A stretch of DNA of 28,684 nt. Source: an uncultured bacterium. Lineage in GTDB: Bacteria; Bacteroidota; Ignavibacteria; Ignavibacteriales; Melioribacteraceae. The notes beneath the pieces were generated by a model that saw only the letters and a list, made by a program, of their open reading frames with translations, was not told the origin of the DNA and made no database searches. This document shows positions 15,771 to 23,888 of this stretch, piece after piece (within the stretch, counting starts at the first letter, position 1; the number at the start of each line of letters is the position of its first letter). The DNA lies in assembly GCA_937936675.1 (NCBI GenBank), contig CALDDL010000282.1:1-28684 (forward strand), read 5' to 3'. The position numbers and the translations under genes are program-made.

Positions 15771-16351
15771 AGTTCTATAAAGTTTTTAATTAATTGAATT
15801 CCCGGAGCACCGGACTTCTCTGGATGGAATTGAACTCCATAAAAATTATTTTTCATCATTGCAGAAGCAAATGTAATTCCATACTTAGATGTGGCAATTT
15901 GGAATTCATTCTCCGGCATGTAATATGAATTGGCAAAATAAAATAACTCGCCAGACTTAATATTATGAAATAATTTATTATCTGAATTGTGATTAACATT
16001 GTTCCAACCCATGTGAGGCACCTGCAAAGATGTATCCTCAAATTTCTTTATGGTACCCGGGTAAACACCAAGACAAGTTACATTACCTTCGTCAGATTTT
16101 TCTGCTAATAATTGCATCCCTAAGCAAATACCTAAAAATGGTTTTTTAAGAATTCTTAATAGATTAAATAAATTCATAAGGTGAAGTTTTTTAATGGCAA
16201 AAGAAGCTTCTCCGACTCCCGGAAATATTATTTTTTCTCCTTTGCATAGATCAATTTCACGGTTGCTTATTAAGTAATCAATTTTTAATTCATCGAGAAC
16301 ATTCTTTACCGAAGCAATATTCCCCGCTCCGTAATCTAATACTGTTATCAT
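15764..16351 (-). CDS. hisH: Imidazole glycerol phosphate synthase, glutaminase subunit
   Basis: A 195-aa class I glutamine amidotransferase. VLDYGAGNIASVKN is the typical start, GVGEASFA the oxyanion region, FLGICLGMQLL the nucleophile Cys76, and GVQFHPEKSG supplies His176 and Glu178, so the triad is complete. It releases ammonia from glutamine and channels it to HisF. The canonical YFVHSYY segment reads YFANSYY here, with Asn replacing His. It overlaps hisB by 4 nt (ATGA) and hisA by 7 nt. Confidence 0.96.
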   Translation of the reverse strand: MITVLDYGAGNIASVKNVLDELKIDYLISNREIDLCKGEKIIFPGVGEASFAIKKLHLMNLFNLLRILKKPFLGICLGMQLLAEKSDEGNVTCLGVYPGTIKKFEDTSLQVPHMGWNNVNHNSDNKLFHNIKSGELFYFANSYYMPENEFQIATSKYGITFASAMMKNNFYGVQFHPEKSGAPGIQLIKNFIELC

Positions 16352-17199
16352 AAAACACCTTTTGTGGTCGGTAATATATTTTTATTTTTTTCTGAAATAG
16401 AGATGGCACTTTTCATTGCTCTTCCAAAAGCTTTAAACATCGATTCAATTTTGTGATGATCATTTTCACCTTTTGTATTAATATGAATATTAGCTTTAAG
16501 CCCTATACTCACAGCTCTAAAAAATTCTTTTGCTAATTCAGTCGGGAATTGCCCTACAATTTCTCTTGTAAATTTGGCATCAAATTTTAAATATGGTCTT
16601 CCGCTTAAATCAACTGCAAATTGAGTAAGTGCATCATCCATGGGGACTACAAAACCAAATCTTGATATACCCTTTTTATTACCAAGCGCACTCAATATAG
16701 CCTCTCCTAAAGCTATTCCTACATCTTCAACCAAATGATGCTCATCAACGATTAAATCACCTTTAGCACTAATTTTGGTATCAACGAATGAATGCTTCGC
16801 AAATTGTTCCAGCATGTGATCAAAGAATCCATTACCGGTTTTAATTTTTGATTTTCCCTCTCCATCTAAATTTAAATCTATTTTTATATTAGTTTCTTTG
16901 GTCTTCCTACTGTGCTTTATAATTCTATTCTTTTTTATAAGTAATTTAGATCTATCTCTGAAATATAACTTCCCCGATTTGTAAACAATTTTCTCATTAA
17001 ATTTTTCAAATGGAATTCCAAATCTAATATCAATTCCTTCGCTATTCAAAAATGAATTAAATGCAGGGTTAATTTCGGATTCGGGAATGTCAGAATAAAG
17101 TTCATATCCGGTTTCAAATAATTTTTTTAATGATGTTATAAATTCATTTGGGATTTTTTTTATATCAAAAAAATATTTCTTGTCAAGTAGTAGTTTCAT
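16348..17199 (-). CDS. hisB: Imidazoleglycerol-phosphate dehydratase with an N-terminal extension
   Basis: A 283-aa protein. Residues about 95-283 are a complete IGP dehydratase: LDGEGKSKIKTGNGFFDHML (111-130), DEHHLVEDVGIALGEA with the first metal site, PMDDALTQFAVDLSGRPYL and ENDHHKIESMFKAFGRA with the second. It dehydrates IGP to imidazole acetol phosphate. The first 90 residues are extra. They read like the start of a HAD phosphatase (FFDIKKIPNEFITSLKKLFE, then GYELYSDIPESE) but lack the DxDxT nucleophile and are half the length of the phosphatase half of E. coli HisB. The extension is probably non-catalytic. The gene overlaps hisC by 17 nt and hisH by 4 nt. Confidence 0.93.
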   Translation of the reverse strand: MKLLLDKKYFFDIKKIPNEFITSLKKLFETGYELYSDIPESEINPAFNSFLNSEGIDIRFGIPFEKFNEKIVYKSGKLYFRDRSKLLIKKNRIIKHSRKTKETNIKIDLNLDGEGKSKIKTGNGFFDHMLEQFAKHSFVDTKISAKGDLIVDEHHLVEDVGIALGEAILSALGNKKGISRFGFVVPMDDALTQFAVDLSGRPYLKFDAKFTREIVGQFPTELAKEFFRAVSIGLKANIHINTKGENDHHKIESMFKAFGRAMKSAISISEKNKNILPTTKGVL

Positions 17200-18241
17200 A
17201 AAATTTCCTAATATTCATTAAAAAAGAATTATTTTCTTCAAGGGTTCCAATTGAGACTCGCAATGCATCTTTGATCTGAGTACTTCTATCTCTAATTACA
17301 ATCCCATTTGCAATTAAATATTTAAATAATTCAAGATGCTTATCTGCTTGAAATAAAATATAATTGGCATCGGAATGATAAACTTTAGATATCTCATTTA
17401 TTTTAATAAGCTCCTTATATAATCGATTCCTTTCCGTAATTATTGAATTAACATTTTTTCTTCTAATCTCTTCTTTTTCCATGACCTTAAAAAAAAGATC
17501 GTTAACTAAAGAACCGATATTATAAGGCAATTTTACATTAAGTATTATATTAATAATTTCTTTAGATGCTAGTGCGTATCCTAGTCTTAAGCCAGCTAAT
17601 CCCCATGCTTTTGAGAAAGTGCGCAAGAGAATAACATTATTAAAATTACTTAGTTCATTAATAAAACTAAATTCACTATTACAAAAATCGATATATGCTT
17701 CATCAATTACTATAATACCATTAAATGATTTGATAATTTTTATTACCATTTCTTTTTCTAATAAGTTGCCGGTTGGATTATTGGGTGAACATAAAAATAA
17801 TATTTTACTATTTGCATTCTTCGATTTATTAAAATTCTCTTGAGAGATTTGAAAATTATCACTTAAGTCAAAATAATTCACTTTAATATCATTGATCTTA
17901 GCTGCTACTTCATACATTCCATACGTAGGATTGGGAATTATGATATTGTCTTTCCCGGGTTCACAGAATATTCTAATTATTAAATCTATTAATTCATCAG
18001 AGCCCGCTCCAAAAACTATGTTTTCAGAATTTATCGAAAGATATTCGCTCAATCGATTTCTCATTTTTGTATGATATGGATCTGGATACCTATTAATTTC
18101 TAATTCAGGTTCTACTATCTCCATATTACAATATGGGTTTTCATTAGCATCTAATAAAATACCATTCAAATTAAGACTTCTTGCAGAAGAATAAGGAGTC
18201 AATTCCAAAATATTTTTCCTCACTAAATCTTTAATATTCAT
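17183..18241 (-). CDS. hisC: Histidinol-phosphate aminotransferase
   Basis: A 352-aa fold-type I PLP enzyme. Diagnostic motifs are LLDANENPY, NRYPDPYHTKMRNRL, FGAGSDELIDLIIR, PNPTYGMYEVAA, CSPNNPTGNL, VIDEAYIDF and LLRTFSKAWGLAGLRLGYA with the PLP lysine (Lys211). It transfers an amino group from glutamate to imidazole acetol phosphate. Of two in-frame starts, GTG at 18247 and ATG at 18241, I chose the ATG, which lies seven bases after AGGA. The GTG would still work and overlaps the hisD stop as GTGA. It overlaps hisB by 17 nt. Confidence 0.95.
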   Translation of the reverse strand: MNIKDLVRKNILELTPYSSARSLNLNGILLDANENPYCNMEIVEPELEINRYPDPYHTKMRNRLSEYLSINSENIVFGAGSDELIDLIIRIFCEPGKDNIIIPNPTYGMYEVAAKINDIKVNYFDLSDNFQISQENFNKSKNANSKILFLCSPNNPTGNLLEKEMVIKIIKSFNGIIVIDEAYIDFCNSEFSFINELSNFNNVILLRTFSKAWGLAGLRLGYALASKEIINIILNVKLPYNIGSLVNDLFFKVMEKEEIRRKNVNSIITERNRLYKELIKINEISKVYHSDANYILFQADKHLELFKYLIANGIVIRDRSTQIKDALRVSIGTLEENNSFLMNIRKFYETTT

Positions 18242-18243
18242 AA

Positions 18244-19521
18244 TCACTTCCTAACCTTTATAGCATTTGCGTGAGCATCCAGTCCTTCAATTCCGGCTAA
18301 GGTAATAATAGTTTCTTCGATCGAACTTAATCCCTTTTTTGAAAGCTCCTGAAATGTTATACTTTTTTGAAAAGAATTAAGCGTTACGCCACTGAAAGAT
18401 TTAGCAAATCCGTTTGTTGGAAGAGTGTGATTAGTACCCGATGCATAATCACCGGCACTCTCAGGAGAATAATTTCCAAGAAATACAGAACCTGCGTTTT
18501 CTATTTTACCTTTATATTTATTGTAATTCTTAACTTGGAGTATTAAATGTTCCGGAGCATATTCATTGCTAAAATCAAGTGCATCTTCTAAATTATCAGT
18601 TATAATTATAAATGAATTTTTTAATGATTCTATTATAAATTTATTTCTAGCGAGACTTTTTAATTGATCACCTAATTCTTTTAGGACTAATTCAGCAAAT
18701 TTTTCTGAGTTTGTAACAAGTATGCTAGAGGAATCAGAGCCATGTTCTGCTTGAGATAAAAGGTCTGAAGCAGTAAATACCGGATTGGCAGATTCATCTG
18801 CAATAATCAATACCTCGCTCGGTCCTGCAGGCATATCAATAGCCGATCCTTCAGGATCAATTGAAACCAAGTTTTTAGCTATCGTTACATATCTATTGCC
18901 AGGACCGAATATTTTATCAACCTTCTTAAATTTTTTATCGCCATAAGCCAATAGACCTATTCCCTGAACTCCTCCTATTTTTAGTATCTCAGTAATGCCT
19001 AATATTTTTGCTATATAAAGAATATGCGGATCAATTTTATCTTTGGTTGGTGTTGCAATTACTATTCTTTTACAGCCCGCTATCTTTGCAGGTATTCCCA
19101 GCATTAATAAGGTCGATGGTAAAATCGCTGTGCCACCAGGAATATATAATCCTACATTATTTATCGGTAGATAATTCAAAGAACATTTTATCCCCTCAGA
19201 AATTTTTACGTCAATATTTTTTCTTTTTTGAAGAGTATGGAATTTATATATATTCTTATAGGCTGCTTTTATTGCTTGTTTTGCTGATTTAGAGATTTGA
19301 TTTTCTGCTTCTTCAACCTCATCGAAAGAGAAAAATGGAGATTGAGAAGAATAATTATCATATTTCTTTGCAAATTTAATTGCTGATTTTAATCCACCTT
19401 TCTTCACATTTTCTAATATAAATTCGACATCAGAATCTATATCACTCATTATATTACGAGTGCGATTCATCAAAGTTGATTTTTGTTTTTCAGATAATTC
19501 TTTATAAAAATATTTTTTCAT
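18244..19521 (-). CDS. hisD: Histidinol dehydrogenase
   Basis: A 425-aa protein of normal family length. GLYIPGGTAILPSTLLMLGIPAKIAG binds NAD, GPGNRYVTIAK and DMPAGPSEVLIIAD follow, and the zinc ligands are visible as Gln257 and His260 (SQAEHGSDS), Asp358 (ESAGDYASGTNHTLPT) and His417 (EGLDAHANA). The catalytic pair Glu324-His325 is in YAPEHL. It oxidises histidinol twice to histidine, the last steps of the pathway. It overlaps hisG by 4 nt (ATGA) and is followed almost immediately by hisC. Confidence 0.97.
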   Translation of the reverse strand: MKKYFYKELSEKQKSTLMNRTRNIMSDIDSDVEFILENVKKGGLKSAIKFAKKYDNYSSQSPFFSFDEVEEAENQISKSAKQAIKAAYKNIYKFHTLQKRKNIDVKISEGIKCSLNYLPINNVGLYIPGGTAILPSTLLMLGIPAKIAGCKRIVIATPTKDKIDPHILYIAKILGITEILKIGGVQGIGLLAYGDKKFKKVDKIFGPGNRYVTIAKNLVSIDPEGSAIDMPAGPSEVLIIADESANPVFTASDLLSQAEHGSDSSSILVTNSEKFAELVLKELGDQLKSLARNKFIIESLKNSFIIITDNLEDALDFSNEYAPEHLILQVKNYNKYKGKIENAGSVFLGNYSPESAGDYASGTNHTLPTNGFAKSFSGVTLNSFQKSITFQELSKKGLSSIEETIITLAGIEGLDAHANAIKVRK

Positions 19522-20384
19522 AATATCATATTCTCAATTGGAATTAATAAAATCCCGGAAGCACCGGTGTCTTTCAATTTATCATTTATTTCCCAAAATT
19601 GATCCGAAGGAATTACCGCATGAACTGCTAACATCGATTCATCTGCAAGTGGAAGTATTGTCGGACTCTTGAGTGATGGAATTATATTTGATACGATATC
19701 TAAAGATTCCTTTGGAATATTCATCATGATATATTTAGATTTTTTTGCCTTTATCGCCGATTCGATTCTTAATAATAATTTACTAAGTATCTCTTGTTTG
19801 TAATTATTTTTCTCTAATGATAAGTTCTTAATTAAAACTGCTTCTGAATTAAATATATCAATAAATGGTTTTAGCTTATGGAGTCTTAATGTGTTGCCGG
19901 TTGAAACTATATCACAAATTAGATCGGTTATTCCAAGTGATGGAGCCACTTCCACAGAGCCGCTAATATCGATTATTTTTGCATTAATATTGTTTTTCAT
20001 TAAAAAGTTTTTCAATATTACCGGGTATGAAGTTGCAATTCTTTTATTATTTAATTCTGCAATAGAATTATATTCAATCGCTTCAGGGACGGCTATTGTC
20101 AATTTACATTTGCTATAACCTAATCTGAATCCAATATCAACATTAGTATTTTTTTCAAATAGAATATTTTCACCAACGATACCAATATCAGTTACGCCAT
20201 CCTGAACATATTCCGGAATATCATCATCTCTTAAAAATATAAGATCAATGGGGAAATTACGAGCGGGCACCATTAATCGATCAGAATAATTTTCTATATC
20301 GAGTCCGCAATTTTTTAATAGCTCGATAGTTTTCTCTGTTAATCTACCTTTTTTTTGTATTGCAAGTTTTAAATTCTCTCTCAT
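19518..20384 (-). CDS. hisG: ATP phosphoribosyltransferase, long (self-regulated) form
   Basis: A 288-aa protein. The catalytic part has LKLAIQKKGRLTEKTIELL, PIDLIFLRDDDIPEYVQDG, VTDIGIVGENI, RIATSYPVILKNFL and the PRPP loop around VEVAPSLGITDLICDIVSTGNTL. Residues about 215-288 form the ACT-like regulatory domain (KYIMMNIP..., TILPLADESMLAVHAVIP), which binds histidine for feedback inhibition, so no HisZ partner is needed. It is the first enzyme of the pathway and the first structural gene of the operon. AAAGGAG lies five bases before the ATG. Expression appears to be controlled by the leader peptide and attenuator directly upstream, giving both enzymatic and transcriptional histidine feedback. 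Confidence 0.97.
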   Translation of the reverse strand: MRENLKLAIQKKGRLTEKTIELLKNCGLDIENYSDRLMVPARNFPIDLIFLRDDDIPEYVQDGVTDIGIVGENILFEKNTNVDIGFRLGYSKCKLTIAVPEAIEYNSIAELNNKRIATSYPVILKNFLMKNNINAKIIDISGSVEVAPSLGITDLICDIVSTGNTLRLHKLKPFIDIFNSEAVLIKNLSLEKNNYKQEILSKLLLRIESAIKAKKSKYIMMNIPKESLDIVSNIIPSLKSPTILPLADESMLAVHAVIPSDQFWEINDKLKDTGASGILLIPIENMIL

Positions 20385-20401
20385 TTATACTCCTTTAAAC
20401 G

Positions 20402-20427
20402 AAAAAAGCTCGGCATGCCGAGCTTTT
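20402..20427 (-). terminator. Attenuator terminator of the his operon
   Basis: A perfect palindrome with 12-nt arms (20404-20415 and 20416-20427), core GCTCGG-CATG-CCGAGC, runs into six T residues on the minus strand (20402-20407). It lies between the His-rich leader peptide and hisG, ending 17 nt before the hisG start. Its position and U-tract make it a classic attenuation terminator. Confidence 0.92.
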
Positions 20428-20471
20428 AAATTCTAAAATATTTATTGAATATTTGGATATAGCTTACCGGC
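20417..20471 (-). promoter_or_regulatory. Candidate antiterminator pairing of the his leader
   Basis: On the minus strand, GCCGGTAAGCT (20461-20471), which contains the leader stop codon, can pair with AGCTCGGC (20417-20424), the 5' arm of the terminator, as GCCG+AGCT with a 3-nt bulge. Forming it would break the terminator. A short hairpin (arms 20436-20442 and 20448-20454) lies between. Pairing is drawn by eye, not folded. Confidence 0.55.
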
Positions 20472-20523
20472 TTCCCTCGTATGGATTATTAGAATGATGA
20501 TGATGTACTAATGCGGTAAACAT
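20464..20523 (-). CDS. hisL: his operon leader peptide with four consecutive His codons
   Basis: A 19-codon reading frame on the minus strand encodes MFTALVHHHHSNNPYEGSR and stops at TAA (20464-20466). The His codons, all CAT, are at 20494-20505. AAAGGA lies about six bases before the ATG, a promoter candidate lies just upstream, and a perfect terminator follows before hisG. Such short His-rich peptides act as ribosome sensors: when charged His-tRNA is scarce the ribosome stalls on the His run, leaving downstream RNA free to form an antiterminator. When histidine is plentiful the ribosome reaches the stop codon, covers the antiterminator strand, and transcription ends. The exact placement before hisG makes chance unlikely. 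E. coli hisL has seven His codons; this is shorter. Confidence 0.9.
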   Translation of the reverse strand: MFTALVHHHHSNNPYEGSR

Positions 20524-20544
20524 GATTTTCCTTTTTTCGATTGC

Positions 20545-20575
20545 GAAATATAAGAAATAAATCACAACGTGCAAA
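20545..20575 (-). promoter_or_regulatory. Candidate his operon promoter (Bacteroidota-like)
   Basis: On the minus strand, TTTG (20572-20575), 19-nt spacer, TATATTTC (20545-20552), close to TTTG/TAnnTTTG. The same bases also read TTGCAC-16-TATATT. It predicts a start near 20538, about 15 nt before the leader peptide ATG. The spacing to the leader supports it. Confidence 0.6.
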
Positions 20576-20577
20576 TT

Positions 20578-23500
20578 CTATGAATTATTATTTTTTAATT
20601 TAAGTGGCGCAGCAGCATCTGTAACTGCATCTATTTTTGATGCATATCCCGTCTTATGCTTTATATCTTCATCATTAACATAATGAATATCCAATAATCC
20701 TGGAGATTTATAACCTGTTCGTAAAAAATTAATTTCACTTAAGCAGAGACTCCAACCTTCAAACCATAGATTAAGATCATTTAGTTTCGATTCTTTTTCA
20801 TCAATGTGAACTAATAAATTAATGTCACTTCCCGGACCTGCAATTGTGTTTTTAGTGCTACCAAAAACATACATCGCTTTTATTCCAAATTTTACTGCAT
20901 CTAATTCTGATGCAATTTTTTCTGCTATCTTCATTCTCCATTTCCAATGCTCACCCGAATGACTTTCAACTAAACCTTTGTGAATTTTTTCAGATTCCGA
21001 TACCCCTGTTTCATCAGAAAGGACACCTATTGCTATATTGAGATCTGCATTCATCATTACCTTAAGAATACTTCCCTCTGTTGAATTAACTACATCAATA
21101 ACTTTTACTACATCTTCTAAGTGAGAATATTCAGGAATTAAATCTCTAATAATATTTACTGAATTTTGAAAAAACGATTCATTAAACAATATTCCTTCAT
21201 TATCAGGATATAATGGGAGATAACGAATATTTGCTTCAACTAAATCTTGGAAAAAATGTGTTCCAAATGATAAGTCAGGCAAGTAATTACCCTTCTTTTT
21301 AGCTACTTCAATAAGCATTGCCGTATTATTAATATCAGAGTAGGTTACACTTACACCAAGTTTAATATCGCCTCGGCTTCCCCATCTTCCCGGTCCTATT
21401 AATATAAATTTTCTTTTTGGTAGTAATTTATTCAATTTACCAACTGCTCTTCCGACTTGTAGAAGTCTATTTCTATCAGATATCTCTGAATAATGAACTG
21501 GGTCAACATAAACAATATGTGTTATTTCGGGTACACGACCATTTGAAATAAATTTCTTTGCTGTAAATAAAATTTTCTCTTCAGGAATATCTTTGGGTAT
21601 ATTATCTGAAGTGATATCACCCGTAAAACTCTGCGGTCGGCATTGTAATAGATAAAAATCATTACCATCACATGCAAATTCTATATCTATCGGAGATTGT
21701 ATCTTTGCTTGCAATGTTTTTAATATAAGATCTACTTTTTTTAGAAAATCTGTTTTAATGAATAATTTATCGAATGTAACAATGAGTTCTTTCTTCTCGT
21801 CATCCAAATCAAACTGAGTGGCTGGTCTTACAATATTAGAATCATATACTGAAAATACTTCACTGAAATTTGGATATTCCTGACCATATTTTTTTATCAA
21901 GTCTTTTATGAAAATAGACTCAAATTCATTGGTCTCTAAATTAATTACATCAATTTTTTTAGGCGAATATCGGAACATTTCTTCGGGAGTTACATTTACT
22001 TTTAAGCTTGGTTGACCCGGAGATGCTAAAAGCGGATAATCATCACTTAGTCGATCTACTGCTCTTGTACCAAGACCCGGAACAATTCTTATTAGACCAT
22101 CATTTCTTTTAATGCGAGGAGACCATCTAAATTCATTTGTACTGAATGCAACACCTGCGAATGCAGGAAGAAAATAACTGCCTACTTTAACTCCCACAAC
22201 CTCCTGAATCATAACGCCCATCTCTTCATGAAAATCAAGGAGACCTCTTTCAGCACGATATTCAATTGGATCAGGACTAAAAGTAGAAGCATAAACCTCT
22301 GCTATCGCATCCATTAAAGCTATTAAGCGGTCTTCCTTACTCCCTTGGTTTGCAAGAAATAAACTCTTATACTTACCGGAGAAAGCAGCACCGAGTTGAT
22401 CTTCTAATAATGACGAACTTCTTACTATCAATGGCTTTTCGCCTAGATCATCTAAGGCTACCGATAATCCTTTTACGATATCAGGAGGAAATTCTGAATT
22501 CTTAAATAATTGTACTATATGCGGGTATTCAATTCTTACTTCATCAATTTCTTTATATTTTTGTTCAAGCACTTCTTCGAGATTATTATATTGCATGAAA
22601 TATAATACACCATCAGATGAGATATACCATGTTTTCGGTATTTTTATGTCTTGAATCAAAGGATCATTTTCTGATTCTTTATTAATTATATGATAAGACA
22701 AAAATAATCCCGCACTCTTACCGCCAAGTTTTCCATGACTTGCAGGAGGAAAAATCATTTTGTCAATTAACTTATAAAAATCTGTGAGTTTTACATATTC
22801 CTTTGCTACACTTATAAAATCAAGCTGATCGGTAAAAAATCTTCTTAATAGCGATACACGTAATCCCTTAACTGTTGAAGGCGATAATTCTAATTTTTCA
22901 GGAGAGATATGATAGTACTTTCGTATTGCATCTGAAATTTCTGTTAATGATGTATCTTGATTTTCAACCACCTTTACTAATCCGCTGGATTTATCTTCTT
23001 GAATCCATTTTTGTATTCGAGCAAGAATTATGTCGTCGGTTAGATTCTCACTTGCTAATCTTATAATTGTATCAACATATTCATCATAGTTAGCAATTTT
23101 TTTTATCTTCATTGGTTTATTTTCATCACCCTCTTCTTCAAACTCAACAACTCTTCTTTTTATTGAGGCGTGCTTCATAAGCATCTCTGCTTCCTCTACT
23201 CCTTTCCAACATAAGAAATGAAGAAGCTTTCGCATTAAACTCATAAATAGATTTGGGTCAGTTTTTCTAATCATATCAAGAACTATCTGCCATTCGCCTT
23301 TGGATGATTTGGAAACTGTCTCTCTTACATCATTCATTTCCTTAAAAACATTTTTAAGTTTTTTATGAAGTATAAAATGTCCGAGCCTTTCGGCAACTGT
23401 ATTTAATAATTTTTTCTCTCCTTTAAGGAAAGGACCAAAATCAGCTTTGGGAAATTCCTTTATATAAAATAATTTTATAAGCCCAACAACTTTTTCCTGA

Positions 23501-23766
23501 ACTACAATATCAACCTGAATGAACCATTTTGATTCCTCAAACTCACTTGTTTGATAAGTAATATCTTCATAATATAATTTCACTCTGCATGAATCAGGAT
23601 ATTGACATCCTTGCGGCAACGTATTTATTATTGTATGAAATGCCTGCCTAGCAGAAATATCAGATTTATTTAATGTATCTTCGATTATATAAAGACAGTT
23701 TAGTTCTTTTGCACGCTCTTGTAATTCAAGTACTAAACTATCTGCAGGTTTATTGGGAGTCTTCAT
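20578..23766 (-). CDS. PEP/pyruvate-binding (PPDK_N) multidomain protein with nucleotidyltransferase-like C-terminus
   Basis: A 1062-aa protein. Residues about 15-135 look like a GAF-type sensor. About 345-712 form the PEP synthase/PPDK ATP-grasp region: HGKLGGKSAGL (344-354), IVRSSSLLEDQLGAAFSGKY (447-466) and IEFACDGNDFYLLQCRPQSF (695-714). Then comes a conserved block, ILIGPGRWGSRGDIKLGV (788-805) and GTHFFQDLVEANIRYL. No TSHxAI phosphohistidine swivelling domain and no PEP-binding barrel are visible, so it should not catalyse normal PEP synthesis. Residues about 940-1040 resemble a Pol-beta nucleotidyltransferase (YVFGS at 966-970, GSDINLLV at 979-986), with Asn983 where the second Asp of the DxD usually is. 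Function unknown; it may bind ATP and pass on a signal. Its stop lies just before the his promoter. Confidence 0.8.
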   Translation of the reverse strand: MKTPNKPADSLVLELQERAKELNCLYIIEDTLNKSDISARQAFHTIINTLPQGCQYPDSCRVKLYYEDITYQTSEFEESKWFIQVDIVVQEKVVGLIKLFYIKEFPKADFGPFLKGEKKLLNTVAERLGHFILHKKLKNVFKEMNDVRETVSKSSKGEWQIVLDMIRKTDPNLFMSLMRKLLHFLCWKGVEEAEMLMKHASIKRRVVEFEEEGDENKPMKIKKIANYDEYVDTIIRLASENLTDDIILARIQKWIQEDKSSGLVKVVENQDTSLTEISDAIRKYYHISPEKLELSPSTVKGLRVSLLRRFFTDQLDFISVAKEYVKLTDFYKLIDKMIFPPASHGKLGGKSAGLFLSYHIINKESENDPLIQDIKIPKTWYISSDGVLYFMQYNNLEEVLEQKYKEIDEVRIEYPHIVQLFKNSEFPPDIVKGLSVALDDLGEKPLIVRSSSLLEDQLGAAFSGKYKSLFLANQGSKEDRLIALMDAIAEVYASTFSPDPIEYRAERGLLDFHEEMGVMIQEVVGVKVGSYFLPAFAGVAFSTNEFRWSPRIKRNDGLIRIVPGLGTRAVDRLSDDYPLLASPGQPSLKVNVTPEEMFRYSPKKIDVINLETNEFESIFIKDLIKKYGQEYPNFSEVFSVYDSNIVRPATQFDLDDEKKELIVTFDKLFIKTDFLKKVDLILKTLQAKIQSPIDIEFACDGNDFYLLQCRPQSFTGDITSDNIPKDIPEEKILFTAKKFISNGRVPEITHIVYVDPVHYSEISDRNRLLQVGRAVGKLNKLLPKRKFILIGPGRWGSRGDIKLGVSVTYSDINNTAMLIEVAKKKGNYLPDLSFGTHFFQDLVEANIRYLPLYPDNEGILFNESFFQNSVNIIRDLIPEYSHLEDVVKVIDVVNSTEGSILKVMMNADLNIAIGVLSDETGVSESEKIHKGLVESHSGEHWKWRMKIAEKIASELDAVKFGIKAMYVFGSTKNTIAGPGSDINLLVHIDEKESKLNDLNLWFEGWSLCLSEINFLRTGYKSPGLLDIHYVNDEDIKHKTGYASKIDAVTDAAAPLKLKNNNS

Positions 23767-23836
23767 ATACTTATTTTTATTTAATAGTTATTGGATTGAT
23801 TAAAATAAGGAATTTAGAATGGAAGTAAAAGAAAAG

Positions 23837-23866
23837 AAAAAAGGGATTGGATTAAAATCCAATCCC
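23837..23866 (-). terminator. Rho-independent terminator after gdhA
   Basis: The arms GGGATTGGATT (23843-23853) and AATCCAATCCC (23856-23866) are perfect complements. On the minus strand they run into TTTTTT (23837-23842) and further T-rich sequence. It lies about 22 nt past the gdhA stop and separates it from the PEP-binding gene. Confidence 0.92.
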
Positions 23867-23888
23867 CTAAAGAAATTAAAAGAACTTA

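Noticed and set aside
20578..23766. Plain phosphoenolpyruvate synthase (ppsA) call
   Set aside because: The phosphohistidine TSHxAI motif and PEP-binding barrel cannot be found.
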